A DNA stretch of 64,000 nt from Fomitopsis serialis (Eukaryota; Basidiomycota; Agaricomycetes; Polyporales; Fomitopsidaceae): NCBI RefSeq assembly GCF_022376445.1, contig NW_025955021.1, positions 169,574 through 233,573 of the forward strand, in the 5' to 3' direction. Shown in pieces: positions 1-11,397 of this stretch. The position numbers and the translations under genes were made by a program. The notes beneath the pieces are model-generated. The model worked only from the letters and a program-made list of their open reading frames with translations. It was not told the DNA's origin and did no database searches. Numbering within the stretch: position 1 is the stretch's first letter; each line of letters opens with the position of its first letter.

Positions 1-216
1 GGCCAGGCCTTCGCCGGCTCAGCTGTACCTGGACATCTTGGGCAACAAGCGGCAAGCCCTGCAGTCACAAGCGATGGTCGGCACGTCTGTATCCATCGCA
101 GACAGCTGAACGATGGGCAAACGTACGGGCGGGCAGCCGTCGATGATTGCACCGACGGACGCACAGTGGGACTCGCCGTAGGTCGTAACGCGGAAGAGGG
201 TACCAAACGTCGACAT
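1..216 (-). CDS. ARO2: Chorismate synthase, N-terminal part (runs off window)
   Basis: Chorismate synthase makes chorismate from EPSP, the last shikimate-pathway step, using reduced flavin; fungal enzymes are bifunctional and carry their own flavin reductase activity (family knowledge). The start ATG is at 216-214. Exon 1 (216-127) reads [18 protein letters not shown], the universal N-terminal signature with the early His. An intron spans 126-59 (GTACGT..CTGCAG). Exon 2 (58-1) continues in frame with [10 protein letters not shown], the conserved motif that follows, and leaves the window. The rest of the protein is not visible. It is transcribed away from the Naa38 gene, with 540 nt between the two starts. 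Identification is secure; only the 3' extent is unknown. Confidence 0.95.
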
Positions 217-756
217 GGTGTTACGCTACGTAGCAGGGCTGATGGGAGCTGTTTTTATGGCTGGGAAACGACGAGTACGGGCGGGTATAGGCGGGGCGAG
301 GTGAGTTCACAGGCGAGTTCCCGGGAGGGAGGGCGTACTTGTATTTTACTCGGTGTCCTATCGGGGTGGAGTCTGATAGATTGGGGGTGAGGCCCGCGGC
401 AGCTCTCTCTTTGACTAGAGTGCCTGGTGTGTCTCCGGTCTCCGGTGGATCTGGGAAAAGGATAGACGACCTGTGAATACGGCCGCAGAAGACATGCGCG
501 CCTGAGAACCCACCGAGACCGGGGCGCGGGGGGCGCTCTGCAAGATGAGCGGTGTTGATATGCTCCTGCGAGCTGAGTGGCCGAGATGGCTCGGTTGAAG
601 CAAGGAACGAGTTGAGTCTGGAGGAGAACATCATGGCGGCCTGAGCAAACTTGAGGACACCGGGTCAGTGACTCAAGTAGATTAGATTAGATCGCAGCCC
701 TCTCGATCATGGTACACGTTTGTTTTGATCACTCTCAACGCTCTCCGCAAACCACA
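217..756. other. Divergent intergenic region, ARO2 / NAA38
   Basis: This stretch separates the outward-facing starts of chorismate synthase and Naa38. A long open frame exists on the minus strand (634-221), but it is Pro/Ser-rich, matches nothing recognisable and lies in the expected 5' leader of ARO2. No convincing TATA box was seen. I read it as a shared promoter region. Confidence 0.5.
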
Positions 757-1134
757 ATGTCGGACTCTTCATCCCCCATGTCGTCGGGAAGCTCTACACC
801 ACTGAGACCCGCCACGCCCGCTTCAATTCAACACCTAAAGTCTCTCCTACGTCTCCCAATCCGTGTGGCCATCGACGACGGTCGAATCTTCATGGGGACG
901 TTCGTGGGGACGGACAAGCAACTCAACATTCTCCTCGTCAGCACAGAAGAGTTCCGTATCGGAGCCGATGCTGTGGATGGCAATCCGAATGGTCGATTCG
1001 TCGGGCAGGTCATGATACCTTGGAGGCTCGTCCGCAAGGTCGAGGCTCCCCGGGGAAGAGACGACGCGCCATTGCCCACGAACGACGTATTCGCTGGGAG
1101 CTCTCCGGGTAGCGATGACGACTTGTATGCATGA
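757..1134 (+). CDS. NAA38: NatC N-acetyltransferase auxiliary subunit Naa38 (LSMD1-like)
   Basis: Single-exon gene of 125 aa. After a Ser/Pro-rich leader it carries one Sm-like fold: LRLPIRVAIDDGR, FMGTFVGTDK and LNILLVSTEE, then an acidic loop and GQVMIPWRLVRKVE. This is the Sm1/Sm2 layout of LSMD1/Naa38, the small auxiliary subunit of the NatC complex that acetylates N-termini co-translationally (family knowledge). A start 48 nt upstream (709) is in frame, but 757 (MSDSSSPM) gives the more typical N-terminus. The tail ends in an acidic run. A generic LSm protein is the alternative; the valine-rich Sm2 strand favours Naa38. Confidence 0.8.
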   Translation: MSDSSSPMSSGSSTPLRPATPASIQHLKSLLRLPIRVAIDDGRIFMGTFVGTDKQLNILLVSTEEFRIGADAVDGNPNGRFVGQVMIPWRLVRKVEAPRGRDDAPLPTNDVFAGSSPGSDDDLYA

Positions 1135-1802
1135 GATGCAAGCATTTCGCGTTCAGCGCTGCCTATGTCAGTGAGCCTTACTATCATCCCACTACGTTAT
1201 CCTGCTCAATCGTGCCTCTCAAGACACGCTCAGTACTTGCAGATGTCTGTCAGGACACCCTTCGCAAAACCTTTACGTCGAGAACGTATCAGCGCTGATC
1301 GCGCAAAGAAACGTGCAACGGATCGCCCAGCAGTGTCTTCGACGAAGCGCAGGAGTGTCATTCACCCAGACGCGCATATGTCACTCGCCGCCTGTGTCCT
1401 CCGTACGGGGCCGGGTATGTTCGTTACGTTGGAGTCTGTCTGCAGGACTCCATGGGGCTACTCCGTTCTGGAATCATCCCAGCGTTCGGCGGTAAGTGTG
1501 AATGCCAATATCGATGGTGCTTTCATTGACAGGCTTATCAGGAGCTTGCAGGAGGCTGTGGTACTTGACGCGCGCAGGTCGTCAGCGAAGGGTGCTAGTG
1601 CAGTTCGTAGAGAAAATCACAAATGTGGACGATAATCAGGCTGATGCGCATACGTGATCGGCTGCCATGATTCCTTGCGGGTCAATACTGGACAGGCGTG
1701 CAATGGTGCAGTCAGTGACATCGCTCACAACCCGTCGCCGTACGTTCCATTTCAAGACAATAGTATCGTATACATCAAGGAAGTCGTTACTGTTCTTCCA
1801 GA
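1135..1802. other. Intergenic, NAA38 / Yippee (convergent 3' ends)
   Basis: Both flanking genes end here. A plus-strand open frame at 1165-1635 (156 codons) is rich in Arg and Ser and resembles no family I know. A GGTAAGTG donor-like site at about 1490 hints that part of it could be spliced. I cannot support a gene. Confidence 0.4.
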
Positions 1803-2373
1803 TCATGAGTCCAACTTCCACTTGTTGTCCTTGATCAACCTCTCCCGCTCGAGCAAGTACTTGCCTGGTGGACTTGAGTTAGTTCTGCTCTATTCAGGAA
1901 ACAGACATGCGAATACCTTCTTTGTACTTCTGCGAATGGTCGGAGGCCTTGTAGTAGTACCACCCTACACGTTCCTTGCAGCCGACGCAGAAGACGTCTG
2001 CAACGGTGTGGACTCCTGTCCTAGAACACTGTCAGCTTTCGGAGCGATCTATGTTCCGCGTACGCTCACAGAAGGGGTCGGTCTTCTTTCTTCCCCATAG
2101 ACACATTGACGGCTGAATGAATCAAGCTGACTGCCTTCAGCAACCAGCTATGTCCGTGCATCTCTATACGTACTAGCCTCTGCCCTCTCTCCCCGAGAAC
2201 GACTTGCTGATCAGCTCGTCCTGAAGAGCCTACATGGTTTCTATGAGTTTGGCGTCGTTGATACTGACTAACTGTGGATCACGAACGAGAACAGCGGCGC
2301 ACTTGGCGCAAGAGAAACTGGCACGGTCGTGGTAGACATCGACGACTGTGCTGGTATCCTTTGAATCCGTCAT
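1803..2373 (-). CDS. YPEL: Yippee-family zinc-binding protein (five exons)
   Basis: Reconstructed from five short exons: complement(join(1803..1864, 1917..2020, 2070..2126, 2174..2229, 2287..2373)), 121 aa, the usual length of Yippee proteins. Introns are 47-57 nt with GT..AG ends and all phases agree. Visible family marks in order are FSCAKC (first Cys pair), DELISKSFSGREGRGYL, a VNV strand, LTGVHTVADVFCVGC (second Cys pair), GWYY and SQKYKEGKYLLE, ending in a basic tail. The four Cys form the Yippee zinc site. Family members (human YPEL1-5, yeast Moh1) are tied to growth, stress and Gid/CTLH E3 ligase biology; the role here is inferred. No long uninterrupted frame marks the gene, so it is easily missed. 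Confidence 0.9.
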
Positions 2374-2766
2374 GGAGGGGTCGTCAAGTCAGTCGAAACA
2401 GTAGGAGAAGAGTATCATAGTACAGGAGATGATATCTTCTGATCGATGCTCGGGGTAAGTCGCAGTCCACGCTTCGAGATAACAGCCTGGAGCAAGCTGA
2501 CTACTGCAGCTTGAGCTTGATTAATGAAGCTTTGAAGCTTGAGGCAAGTGGCGGATGAGCTGAGGCATCGCAATGCAGCCACCAGATCCATCGGGACATA
2601 CAATCCTCGATCGCTTTCTTACACCGGGCGCTTGCTGACCGACTAGCCCATCCCGTACTCCGAGCTCAGCACGAACTAGTGAATAACTTCCTGTCTACAG
2701 GCTGCAGCCTCTTGTCGTTCTTTCAATCAGAGTTCTCTCTCAGCTCCTTGAAATTAGGCTAGTGTC
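2374..2766. promoter_or_regulatory. Divergent promoter region, Yippee / GCN20
   Basis: A 393-nt gap between two outward-facing starts. The last 80 nt before GCN20 are rich in C and T, as is common just upstream of fungal start codons. No specific operator was recognised. Confidence 0.4.
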
Positions 2767-5700
2767 ATGGACGTCTCACCAGAAGACATCGCCGAAGAGA
2801 TCCGCATCGCTCTCCCAGGGACCGAAGAAATTGTCGTCCAGTATGTCTCGGGCTACCTGCTCGACCTTGACGACGCTGCCGAGGACGAAGATGTCCTGCA
2901 AGTCACGCGCAACATCCTTGAGTCCGCCGCGCCCTCGTCCTCGCGGAAGGGTCAGGACGTGCAGCTGGAGAAGGTCATGTCTGCGCTCGGGCGGATGCTC
3001 GCGGAGCCACTAAGCAAGAGGGAGGAGAAGAAGAGCGTGGGCCAGGGCACACGTCTTGTGAGGCTAGATAAAGTGATGGATATGAGCAAAGTGGGGGTTA
3101 TGAGCAGTACGATCCAGTTCACGGAGGGTGTAGATCTGGAGAGTATAAACAAGGGAAAGTGAGTGCTTTTGCAGATTCTGGGGAGGCTGTGTCTGATTAA
3201 TCTCTAGAGCATCGCGCGTTGATGTGAAGAAACTGGAGAAGCAGGAAGCGAAGCTGAAGGTATGTGTAGTCGCCTCTGTCGAAGCCTGTAACGATTGTCA
3301 ATATATGATTAGGCCAAGATAGAGAAGCGCTCCAAGAGGACGTTGTACGAAGGCTCGAAGTTGCTGGACCAGCACAAGAAGCAGGTATGTCTTTCGTATC
3401 TATGTCGCCGTTGCAACCGACCACTGAGTGACCTCACAGCAATCGTACGAGGAAATGTTCATGAAGATCAATCCTCTCGATGCTGTCAACTCAAAGAACA
3501 AGTCCAAGGACATCCACCTCCCCAACATCGACGTCAACTTCGGCTCAAATCGCATCCTGTAAGTCCTCCTAGCCGCCCACCTGCTAAATCACCAACAAAA
3601 GGATATCCACAGCTCCGGTGCATCTCTTACGCTTGCCTACGGCCGTCGGTACGGTCTCATTGGTCGGAACGGTGTCGGCAAGTCCACGCTCCTCCGGCAC
3701 ATCGCCATGCGAGAGGTGCCCATTCCACCACACATCACCATCCTCTTCGTCGAGCAAGAGATTGTCGGCGACGATACGACCGCGCTTGATTCCGTGCTGC
3801 AGGCGGACGTCTGGCGGGACATCCTCCTACGCGAGGAGACGGAACTCAACCAGAAACTGCAGGAGCTCGAGGGCGAGGGCGACGACAAGCGATTTGAGGA
3901 CGCGAGGGAGGAGGCGCAGACGAGGCTCGCGGAGGTGCATGCGCGGCTCGCGGATATGGAGGCGGAGAGTGGGCCGGCGAGGGCAGCGGCGCTGCTGGCG
4001 GGGTTGGGCTTTAGTGAGGCGGATCAGAGCAGACCGACGAAGGCGTTTAGTGGTGGGTGGAGGATGCGGTTGGCGTTGGCGAGAGCTCTGTTCGTGAAGC
4101 CGGCTTTGTTGCTGCTTGATGAGCCGTCGAATCATAGTAAGTCCGGAGTTGTGGTTTGCACCGAAGAGATCCTCAGGACATCCTTCTTTCTTAGTCGATC
4201 TCAATGCCCTTGCATGGCTCGAAGATTATCTTCAAACATGGCCGGGAACCTTGCTCGTCGTGTATGTCTTTCGTGCACTTCTTAGCGATACATTCTAACT
4301 GATCTTCCACCAGCTCTCACGATCGTGCATTCCTGTGAGTCCACCGTCACATTATAGACGGTATTTCACTGACGTCATCTCAGAGACGCTGTCGCTACTG
4401 ATATCGTCCATATGCACTCAGGACGGCTTGACTATTACAAAGGGTAGGCTCTAGTTTCCTCGTGTCCGTCGTAGTTTGCTCATCTCGCTTGCTCGTAGCA
4501 ACTTCACACAGTTCTACTCCACCAAGTCCGAGCGCGACCGAAACCTCCGCAAAGAATACGAGGCCCAGATGGATTACCGCAAGCATCTACAGGCGTTCAT
4601 TGACCGGTGGCGATACAACGCAAACCGAGCAGCACAGGCGCAGTCCAAGATCAAGATCCTCGAGAAGGTACGCTCAGCCACTTTACTCACCGTGCAATCG
4701 CGCTCACCTCGTGTTAACTCATAGCTGCCTGAACTACATCCACCAGAAGTCGAGGAGACGGAGACGTTCAAGTTCCCTGACGCGGAGAAGATCTCCCCGC
4801 CGGTGCTCCAGCTGAATGAGGCCTCGTTCGGGTACACGTTGGATAAGATCCTCTTGAAGAACATCAACATTGATGTTGGCCTTGACTCTCGGATTGCAGT
4901 CGTGGGTCCGAACGGTGCTGGAAAGTCGACGCTGTGAGATGCTGTCAATTGTTTGTGAGAGGACGCAACTGATGTGATTACATAGCATCAAGCTGCTGAC
5001 GGGAGAACTGAAGCCATTATCTGGGCATGTCAGCCAGAATGGTCGGTTGAGGATGTGCGTAGACACCTCAATTGATATATGTCCGCTGTTGATGCCCCAA
5101 CCCTTGCAGAGGCTACTTCGCGCAGCACCACGTAGACACCCTGACTGCTACTATGAACCCTGTGCAGTTCCTCGCATCCAAGTTTCCGGGCAAAACGGAA
5201 CAAGAGTATCGCTCGCATTTGGGCAATTTCCAGATCAGCGGCATGACTGGGTGCGTGTTTCTTTGTAGTACTACGTCGGAGTGGACACTTAGTTTGATGC
5301 GATGATACAGACTGCAGTTGATAGGAACGCTGAGTGGAGGTCAAAAAAGCAGAGTGGCGTTCGCGGTCTTGTCGCTCCAGCGACCACACGTACTGCTCCT
5401 TGATGAGCCTACTAACCACTTGGATATTGAGGTCAGTGTGACGAATCATTCCATGAATGCATGCTCGCTTTCTCATGCTGAACATATACCTCTAGGGTTT
5501 GGACGCCTTGATGCAAGCGTTGACAGCGTGGAACGGCGGCGTCATCCTGATATCGCACGACGAACGCTTCATCACGACAGTCGCAAAGGAGGTAAGTAAG
5601 GTCTTAATGACTGACAGGAAGCGTTGTTGATGGAGAGATTCTTCAAATAGCTATGGGTGTGCGCAGATGCTACGGTGACCAAGTTCAAGGGCGACGTACA

Positions 5701-5798
5701 AGCGTACAAGGTATGGCTTCTCCTGACTGCCTGCTGTCATTCCTATTGACGATGCTTTGCAGAGCCTCATTGTGAGCAATATCAAGGCTCGACCTTGA
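2767..5798 (+). CDS. GCN20: ABC-F ATPase Gcn20 (ABCF3-like translation regulator)
   Basis: Sixteen exons sum to 2,208 nt (735 aa) with every phase consistent. The N-terminal 200 residues are the GCN20/ABCF3-specific region ([14 protein letters not shown] at the start) that binds Gcn1. Two soluble ABC cassettes follow. The first has Walker [10 protein letters not shown], signature [15 protein letters not shown] and Walker [12 protein letters not shown]. The second has Walker [10 protein letters not shown], signature [11 protein letters not shown] and Walker [13 protein letters not shown], then ISHDERF. There are no membrane helices. Gcn20 works with Gcn1 on ribosomes to activate Gcn2 in amino-acid starvation (family knowledge). 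The protein ends [12 protein letters not shown] with stop at 5796-5798. Arb1 or New1 are less likely given the N-terminal domain. Confidence 0.95.
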
Positions 5799-6542
5799 GC
5801 GCATATATGTCACATCCCCTGTGTATCGCATGCGAGTGTACAATGTGGCCCTCTGCATTTCACTTGCAGAGCTTGAGCGGATGAACTAATCAGATATGCA
5901 CTTCCTGACCTCAGGCTACTCTCAGCGAGCGCCATAAAGTATCTGAATGTGAGCCCCAACATTTTCTGCGTCGTCAAACTGTAAGCATGGCGAACGTGCT
6001 CGCTATGCTCTAATGTCAAGATGGGCGCGACTGAGAAGGGTGATGCCGTGCTAATACATATCACTAAGGCCAAGGGTGAGTCCCACCTATCCCTGCGTTC
6101 GTGTCCTTCCGTCGTGTGAAGCGGGCCTGTGTTCTCTTAGGCTGAGTGTCAGTTTGTGATGAGTCGCGGCCGTCGAACAGGTGGGCACACACGGGCGCTT
6201 ACGTAGGGCGTCACATTTGGCACGGGCAGTGCACGGGCCTCTCACTGTCAGGATGGCCGTCAGTTAGGGCCACCGCCGCTGTAATGGAGGTGTCTCTGGT
6301 ATGGGTTTCTCGATCTCTGCTGACATCTATGCCACCTCCTGAACGTCTGGATCGAGCCAAGGTACTGATCATCGGGTCTCGACACATCTCATGTTGTTCT
6401 GCTCAACGCCGTTACGCAGCATAGACACGCAAAATATCGAGGACAGAGAAGCTTGTCAGTCCGAATCCACTCGAGCGGTGCACCATCATACCGGTATGTA
6501 TATACATGCCACGTCCCGCGGTTCCATTGGTACCGCCAGACA
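5799..6542. other. Intergenic, GCN20 / 7TM gene
   Basis: 744 nt between two plus-strand genes. Short open frames on both strands show no conserved motif or credible splice pattern. It holds the GCN20 3' end and the promoter of the membrane protein gene. Confidence 0.4.
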
Positions 6543-7797
6543 ATGGGGATGCTCCCTAGTATAGCAGAAGCACAGCTGATTGCGCTCTTCATGCAGAGCG
6601 TGGCCTACGGCGTTCATGTGGTCACATTCTCTATTTGCATATATACTTGGTTCCGACGTTCAAGCAGCTCCCGCACAACGGCCTCGAGGATCTGGTTGTC
6701 TGTCGCCATTGCCTTCTTCATCATTGACACTTGCGATGTCTCCTTCATCTTGTACCACAACCTCATGGCGTTCGTCCTCCCTGCCACAGCGTCCTCCGGC
6801 GCAAACGTTGTATTCGATGATACGTCGAACTGGGTCAACCTGATGCGCGTACGTAGTGCATTTGGTCCATGTATTGCATGTGACTGATACAATGTTCACT
6901 CTAGAGTGTCTGGAAATATATCAACGCTTCCCTCTCAGACGCAGCCTTGGTGAGGGCGATTTTGGAATATATATCTACGTGTATTCACTCTTGTGTATCT
7001 AGATTTATCGGTGCTGGATGGTGTATGCCAATTCAAGCCATCGGGCGATAGTCGGAATAGTCCCTCTAGTTCTCTGGCTCGCATGCATAGCCTTCGCGGT
7101 CATGGTTGTGTACATCCTGGGCACTGTGGATGTGCATACCACTATACCCGAGATCCCACAATTGCAACCCTATTTATATTCGTTCTATGCGACGACAGTT
7201 GTACTGAATCTCCTCACGACCGGTGCGTTGTCTTCCAGGTCCCTGGCGTATCTCAAATGCATCTCTGACGCTGTAGCATTGTCGGTCGCAGGTTTCATCA
7301 TCATCAGACTCTGGAAGATTCATAAGCGCACTTCTGCGTTCTTCGCACAGAGCTGGCGCGTTCGAAATCGACTCAGCTTAGCGGATGTCATTTTGATTAT
7401 GGTCGAATCCGCTCTCCTGTACACCACGACCGTCGTCTTCAGCGTCGTCTTGGACCTTGCAAGGACGAATGTGTACTATGGTGTCATTGACCTTGTGAGT
7501 ACTCTATTTTTGAAGGTGGTTGTACCTGAGCTTTTGACACTGGTTTGTAATTTGTAGAGCATTGAAGTCGCCGGTATCTCTTTCGACATGATCATCATCC
7601 GTATCTGGACAGCGGTATCGACGGAGCAGACGCAGGCGTTCGCAGCGAATTCGCCAAACTTATTGAAGTTCAAAACGGAATCAGGGGACCAGGCCGCCTC
7701 TGTTCACTCCGGATCAGAGGATCTAGCCGCGATCGAGCTTGTGGTTTCCCATTTCGAAGTGGTCGAGCAGCAAGGAGGTGACGAATACCCTGTCTGA
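6543..7797 (+). CDS. Orphan seven-helix integral membrane protein (agaricomycete type)
   Basis: Five exons, join(6543..6848, 6905..6949, 7003..7222, 7292..7494, 7558..7797), give 337 aa in frame. About seven hydrophobic segments are visible, including LIALFMQSVAYGVHVVTF, WLSVAIAFFIIDT, GIVPLVLWLACIAFAVMVV and TTVVFSVVLDL. After the second helix comes the SLSDAALIYRCWMVY stretch, a hallmark of the large family of uncharacterised agaricomycete 7TM proteins. The conserved GFIIIRLWKIHKRT lies just before the fifth helix. The tail (last 60 residues) is hydrophilic and acidic. The function is unknown; a receptor-like role is often guessed but nothing here shows a ligand or G-protein link. Confidence 0.85.
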
Positions 7798-8393
7798 TGT
7801 TTGACTTCGTTTGGTGACCATCGACTCCCGTGCCGTCCCTGATTTCTTCTTATGTATAACGGGTCTATGGTGAGAGTCAGTAGTAACCAACGTATGCCAT
7901 TTTACAACCCTTACAAGTAATCACAAGGCGAGTCCCTTCTCTATCGCCGGCACGCATTACATAGTACCCCACAGCTCCTGACTGTTGGAGAACTTCCATT
8001 TTCAGGAGCCGAGGTAATTGTTCTCTGGTGTCCGCTCGATATGTTCTCAAGCTTGTACCCAGTAGAACACTACAACCAAAAATTAGACCTGCCAGCTTCA
8101 TTGTGAACCGTGAATGGAACTTAGTCAGACTCTTCGATCACAAGGGCACTGAACATCTGAACGTCGTCTGTGCCTCCATCATCACTTAGTATCGAGAGAC
8201 AGATAATGCCCTTATGCAGATGGTCTTGAATTATGTCAGAGCAGCCAAAGTCATACGACAAACAACTCCACAGCCTTCGATGTCACCAAAGTACGGTTCA
8301 GAGAAAACAAAGCTGTCGTCTCTGCTATCCTATTAACTTCCAATACGTAGCCTCAGGCCACCCCGTCAATATACGCTATGCCCAATGACAGAT
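7798..8393. other. Intergenic, 7TM gene / P450 (convergent)
   Basis: Contains the 3' ends of two convergent genes. A 74-codon minus-strand frame (8101-7877) begins with a signal-peptide-like segment but lacks any other support. Nothing else was seen. Confidence 0.35.
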
Positions 8394-10744
8394 CTACGTT
8401 CGTCGACGTGTGATCAGCATGGGCATCTGCACACCCTTATCAAGTTCATTCCGAACTATAGGACGTTGCACCACAGTAGATCGGATGATCAGGTCCTCTC
8501 GGGGCACGGCGAGCTTGAAGTCAAACGCCCGAAACAGGATGAAGATGAGCGCCTTGATCCTATAGGCGAGAGGCAATGAGAACGATATGTACTGACGGAA
8601 AAGACACATACTCCAGGACGGCGAAGCGATACCCAATGCATGACCGCGGCCCGCCGATGAATGTCATCATGTCGCTCCAGACACCGGGAATGCCTTGCAC
8701 TGCTGGTGGCAATGCATCCCAACGCTCTGGCCTGAATGCACGAATATCATCGTTGGTATCAGGGCGAATGAATCGAGCCAAGTTCACGTACCTGAATTCC
8801 AGTGCGTCCTCACCCCATAGAAATTTCGCCCTGTTTAAGGCAAGAATAGGGACATCGATAGTCGTGCCCTTGGGGATGCTGCAATTCACGTCAAGATCAA
8901 AAGTAAAAAAGCTAGCACATAAAGCGGTGCTCCGCGTACTGACTGTATGTGGTCACACAATTTGCCTTCAGTATTGACGAATGGATCGTTGAGAGGTATG
9001 ACATCATCTTTCGTCGCAACACGTAGAGTGGAAGGTACCGGCGCGTGCAACCGCAACGACTCCCGGACAACAACGTCAAGGTATCGCAAGGCTTGAAGCT
9101 GATCCATGGTGGGCCAATCGTGCGGAACTGCCTGTAACTCCTCGACGAGTTTCTGCTCGACGCGAGGCGCTTGCGTCAGTGCGTAGATTGTCCACATTGC
9201 GGCGTTACTCGTGGTCTCGTAGCCAGCCGTTAAGAAGCTAGCCAGGAGCTTATAATGTCAAGCACATGGAACGGTCAGCAAATTGACTGACCTTGGTATT
9301 TCTATAGCTGCATTCAGTACATCATTGGTGCAACGAAAAACTCTGACTTACGCGCCAAGACTTCATCATTGGAAAGCCTCTGTTTCGCAGGGATATCCGC
9401 GGCTATATTGGCTTTGAGAAGCAACGTCAGTATGTCCCGGTCTGCGATGGCGTCCAGATTTCCACCGATCTTTCCATCTCGAGTGACCGGATGGATGCTC
9501 GCCATACGCTCCGTGATCAGCTGCATGCCAACGCGGTAGAACGTTGCCTTCGCGCGGGCTATACGCCGCGTCCTCTCTGTCGGCTGGGGTATCGTAAGTT
9601 AACCGGCAAGCTGATTGTTGACGTGACTCACAGATAGCGAAGAGGAGGGATCATGTACTTCAGCAAGGTGAAGATGTGAGGCTTCCCAGTTGGAGGTCCA
9701 AAGATGGCCTGAAATGCAGCGGAGAGCTCGCTCGTCTCTTCGCCAGGGCGTAAAATGTTGAGTTCTTGATTGAACGCTACAGTTCGTGAAGTTGTCAAGA
9801 TACATCTTGAGATCACAAGCGACCAAGCTTATAGCAATACCTGCGGATCCCATTACGTCCAGCGTCATTTTGGCAAGTCCACCGAAGATGTCAATGCGGA
9901 CGGACTCCCCATGAGTGGCAATCTCGGCTACCCATACATCGCGCAACTTCGCATACGCTCTTCAGCGATATGTACTACACGTCTGAAGAAGCACTCACCA
10001 GCTCTGATTTCTCTATGAAAAGTTGTGTGAAGCCCCTGAGTTGAGGCGTGCCGAATGCGGAATTCTGCCCACGACCTGTCAATACGACACTGGGCGAGGC
10101 CTGCGATTCGACATACCAACACTCGCCGCTTCAAACGCCAAAGTGGATCACTCTACGACTAAGTTAGGCAGCTTATGCAGTACTTACTTGTCTGCGGTGA
10201 GCTTCGCCTGAACAAGAGGTGAGTACGGGGAGTCCTTGCGCAAAGATATCACCCACAGACCTTCTGCGACAATTAATCCTGAAGGGTTTGACTTGGTGAG
10301 TTGACGTCTTCAGGGCGTTCATGAAGCATTACCTTCTCCGATGACTTCTGAAATTCTAAATCTTGCTAGTTCCGGTTTATGATAGTCAGCGACGTGGCTC
10401 AAGATATGGGTCAGCGCCTTGACATCCATAGTGCATAGACATTCTGTCTGTGATCACGAGTGAAGATAATGAGCAGCAATCGCGGGGCCATGCAATTGAA
10501 TAATTGAACCAACGTTCAGCCAACCATTGTATTTGAAGGCGCGTCCATACTGAGCTGCCCATACTTCTTGCATTCGAGCGTTCCCAACGTGGTATATTTG
10601 CAAAAGATTACCATAGATCCAACTAGCACTGCGCGGACCAGGTAAGAAAGTCAGTGTTGCACCGGTTTGGGACTTGCGAGCAGTGCGCCATAAGGTCCGC
10701 AAGAGCCAGCACACAGCGAGTGCCATGATGAACCAGAATGTCAT
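8394..10744 (-). CDS. Cytochrome P450 with membrane anchor, 14 exons including micro-exons
   Basis: A microsomal monooxygenase of the fungal class E type, about 540 aa. The N-terminus (from 10744) has a hydrophobic anchor and [13 protein letters not shown]. Later come EGEAHRRQRRVL (C helix), AGYETTS (I helix oxygen-activation motif), ESLR (ExxR), FRPERW, and the haem loop [17 protein letters not shown]. Exons on the minus strand: 10744-10514, 10447-10333, 10278-10261, 10207-10188, 10128-10117, 10064-9999, 9946-9841, 9776-9632, 9583-9352, 9301-9292, 9237-8944, 8878-8792, 8731-8612, 8559-8394. The sum is one base short of a multiple of three; the break maps to the donor at 9631/9632, where a second G before GTGAGT would restore the frame. 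Substrate unknown. Confidence 0.88.
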
Positions 10745-10747
10745 CGC

Positions 10748-10774
10748 ATACAGTCATCAACGGCTCCTTGGGAC
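10748..10774 (+). repeat. Inverted repeat, left arm (27 bp)
   Basis: This arm pairs with 11371-11397 on the opposite strand at 26 of 27 bases. It starts three bases upstream of the P450 start codon, so it lies in that gene's 5' leader. The core CCTTGGGACA recurs a few bases further on (about 10783-10792). Confidence 0.8.
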
Positions 10775-11370
10775 ACCACCGGTCCTTGGGACACGTGGCT
10801 CTGGGTCACTCCCCGTAAGGAATGTCAGCAGCAAAAAAATCATCGTTAAATAGCTGGATGTCTTGCGGATCCAACGTGCACCTTAATTCGCTTGTAAGTG
10901 TCTGCGGAACCGCGCTGTAAATCGAGGAAGCTAGAAAACGGCCACATCGAACATTTTGTGACCGCATTTGGAAGATCGTGCTTACATAATCCTCATACTT
11001 CAACATCTTGCAACGAAACTCGAACAAAACAGTAATACAATGGTCTGTATGAGGCCTATAAATCAAGCATACATCTTCCTAAAGGTCTCTGATACAAAGT
11101 GACTACCTGAGATGACGAGTACATGCATATTTTCAGGTGCTTCTCCGAACATGTTTCGAGAAAGTACCCTAATTAGGCAAGTGTCCCAAGGAGTGGTGAA
11201 GCCATTGATAAGAAAAACCGGAACTGATCTGCAACATGAGAAGTCACCACTATATGGATAAGGCTGTAGAATTTAATACATGAAGCTCAAAGGCAGAAGC
11301 AAGGTTCTATCAAGTCCGATCTACCTCACAAGGAATAGCGGAAGTATGGGACATCGACAAGCATTTCACC
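10775..11370. other. Spacer between inverted-repeat arms, upstream of P450
   Basis: 596 nt with no recognisable gene. A minus-strand frame at 11066-10806 (86 codons) has no known motif. A third partial copy of the repeat (GTGTCCCAAGGAG .. GCCATTGATA) sits at about 11181-11210 in the orientation of the right arm. It may be a small non-autonomous element or a duplicated promoter segment. Confidence 0.4.
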
Positions 11371-11397
11371 GTCCCAAGGAGCCATTGATGACTGTAT
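11371..11397 (-). repeat. Inverted repeat, right arm (27 bp)
   Basis: Reverse complement of 10748-10774 with one mismatch. No target-site duplication was evident by eye at the outer edges of the two arms. Confidence 0.8.

Noticed and set aside
221..634. 137-codon minus-strand open frame
   Set aside because: Pro/Ser-rich, no motif, lies in the 5' leader of chorismate synthase with an in-frame stop before the start; treated as non-coding.
1165..1635. 156-codon plus-strand open frame
   Set aside because: No family likeness, Arg/Ser-rich composition, no splice or start support; could be chance in GC-rich DNA.
7877..8101. 74-codon minus frame with signal-peptide-like start (small secreted protein?)
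   Set aside because: Only the hydrophobic start supports it; no Cys pattern, no conserved tail, and it lies in the 3' gap between convergent genes.
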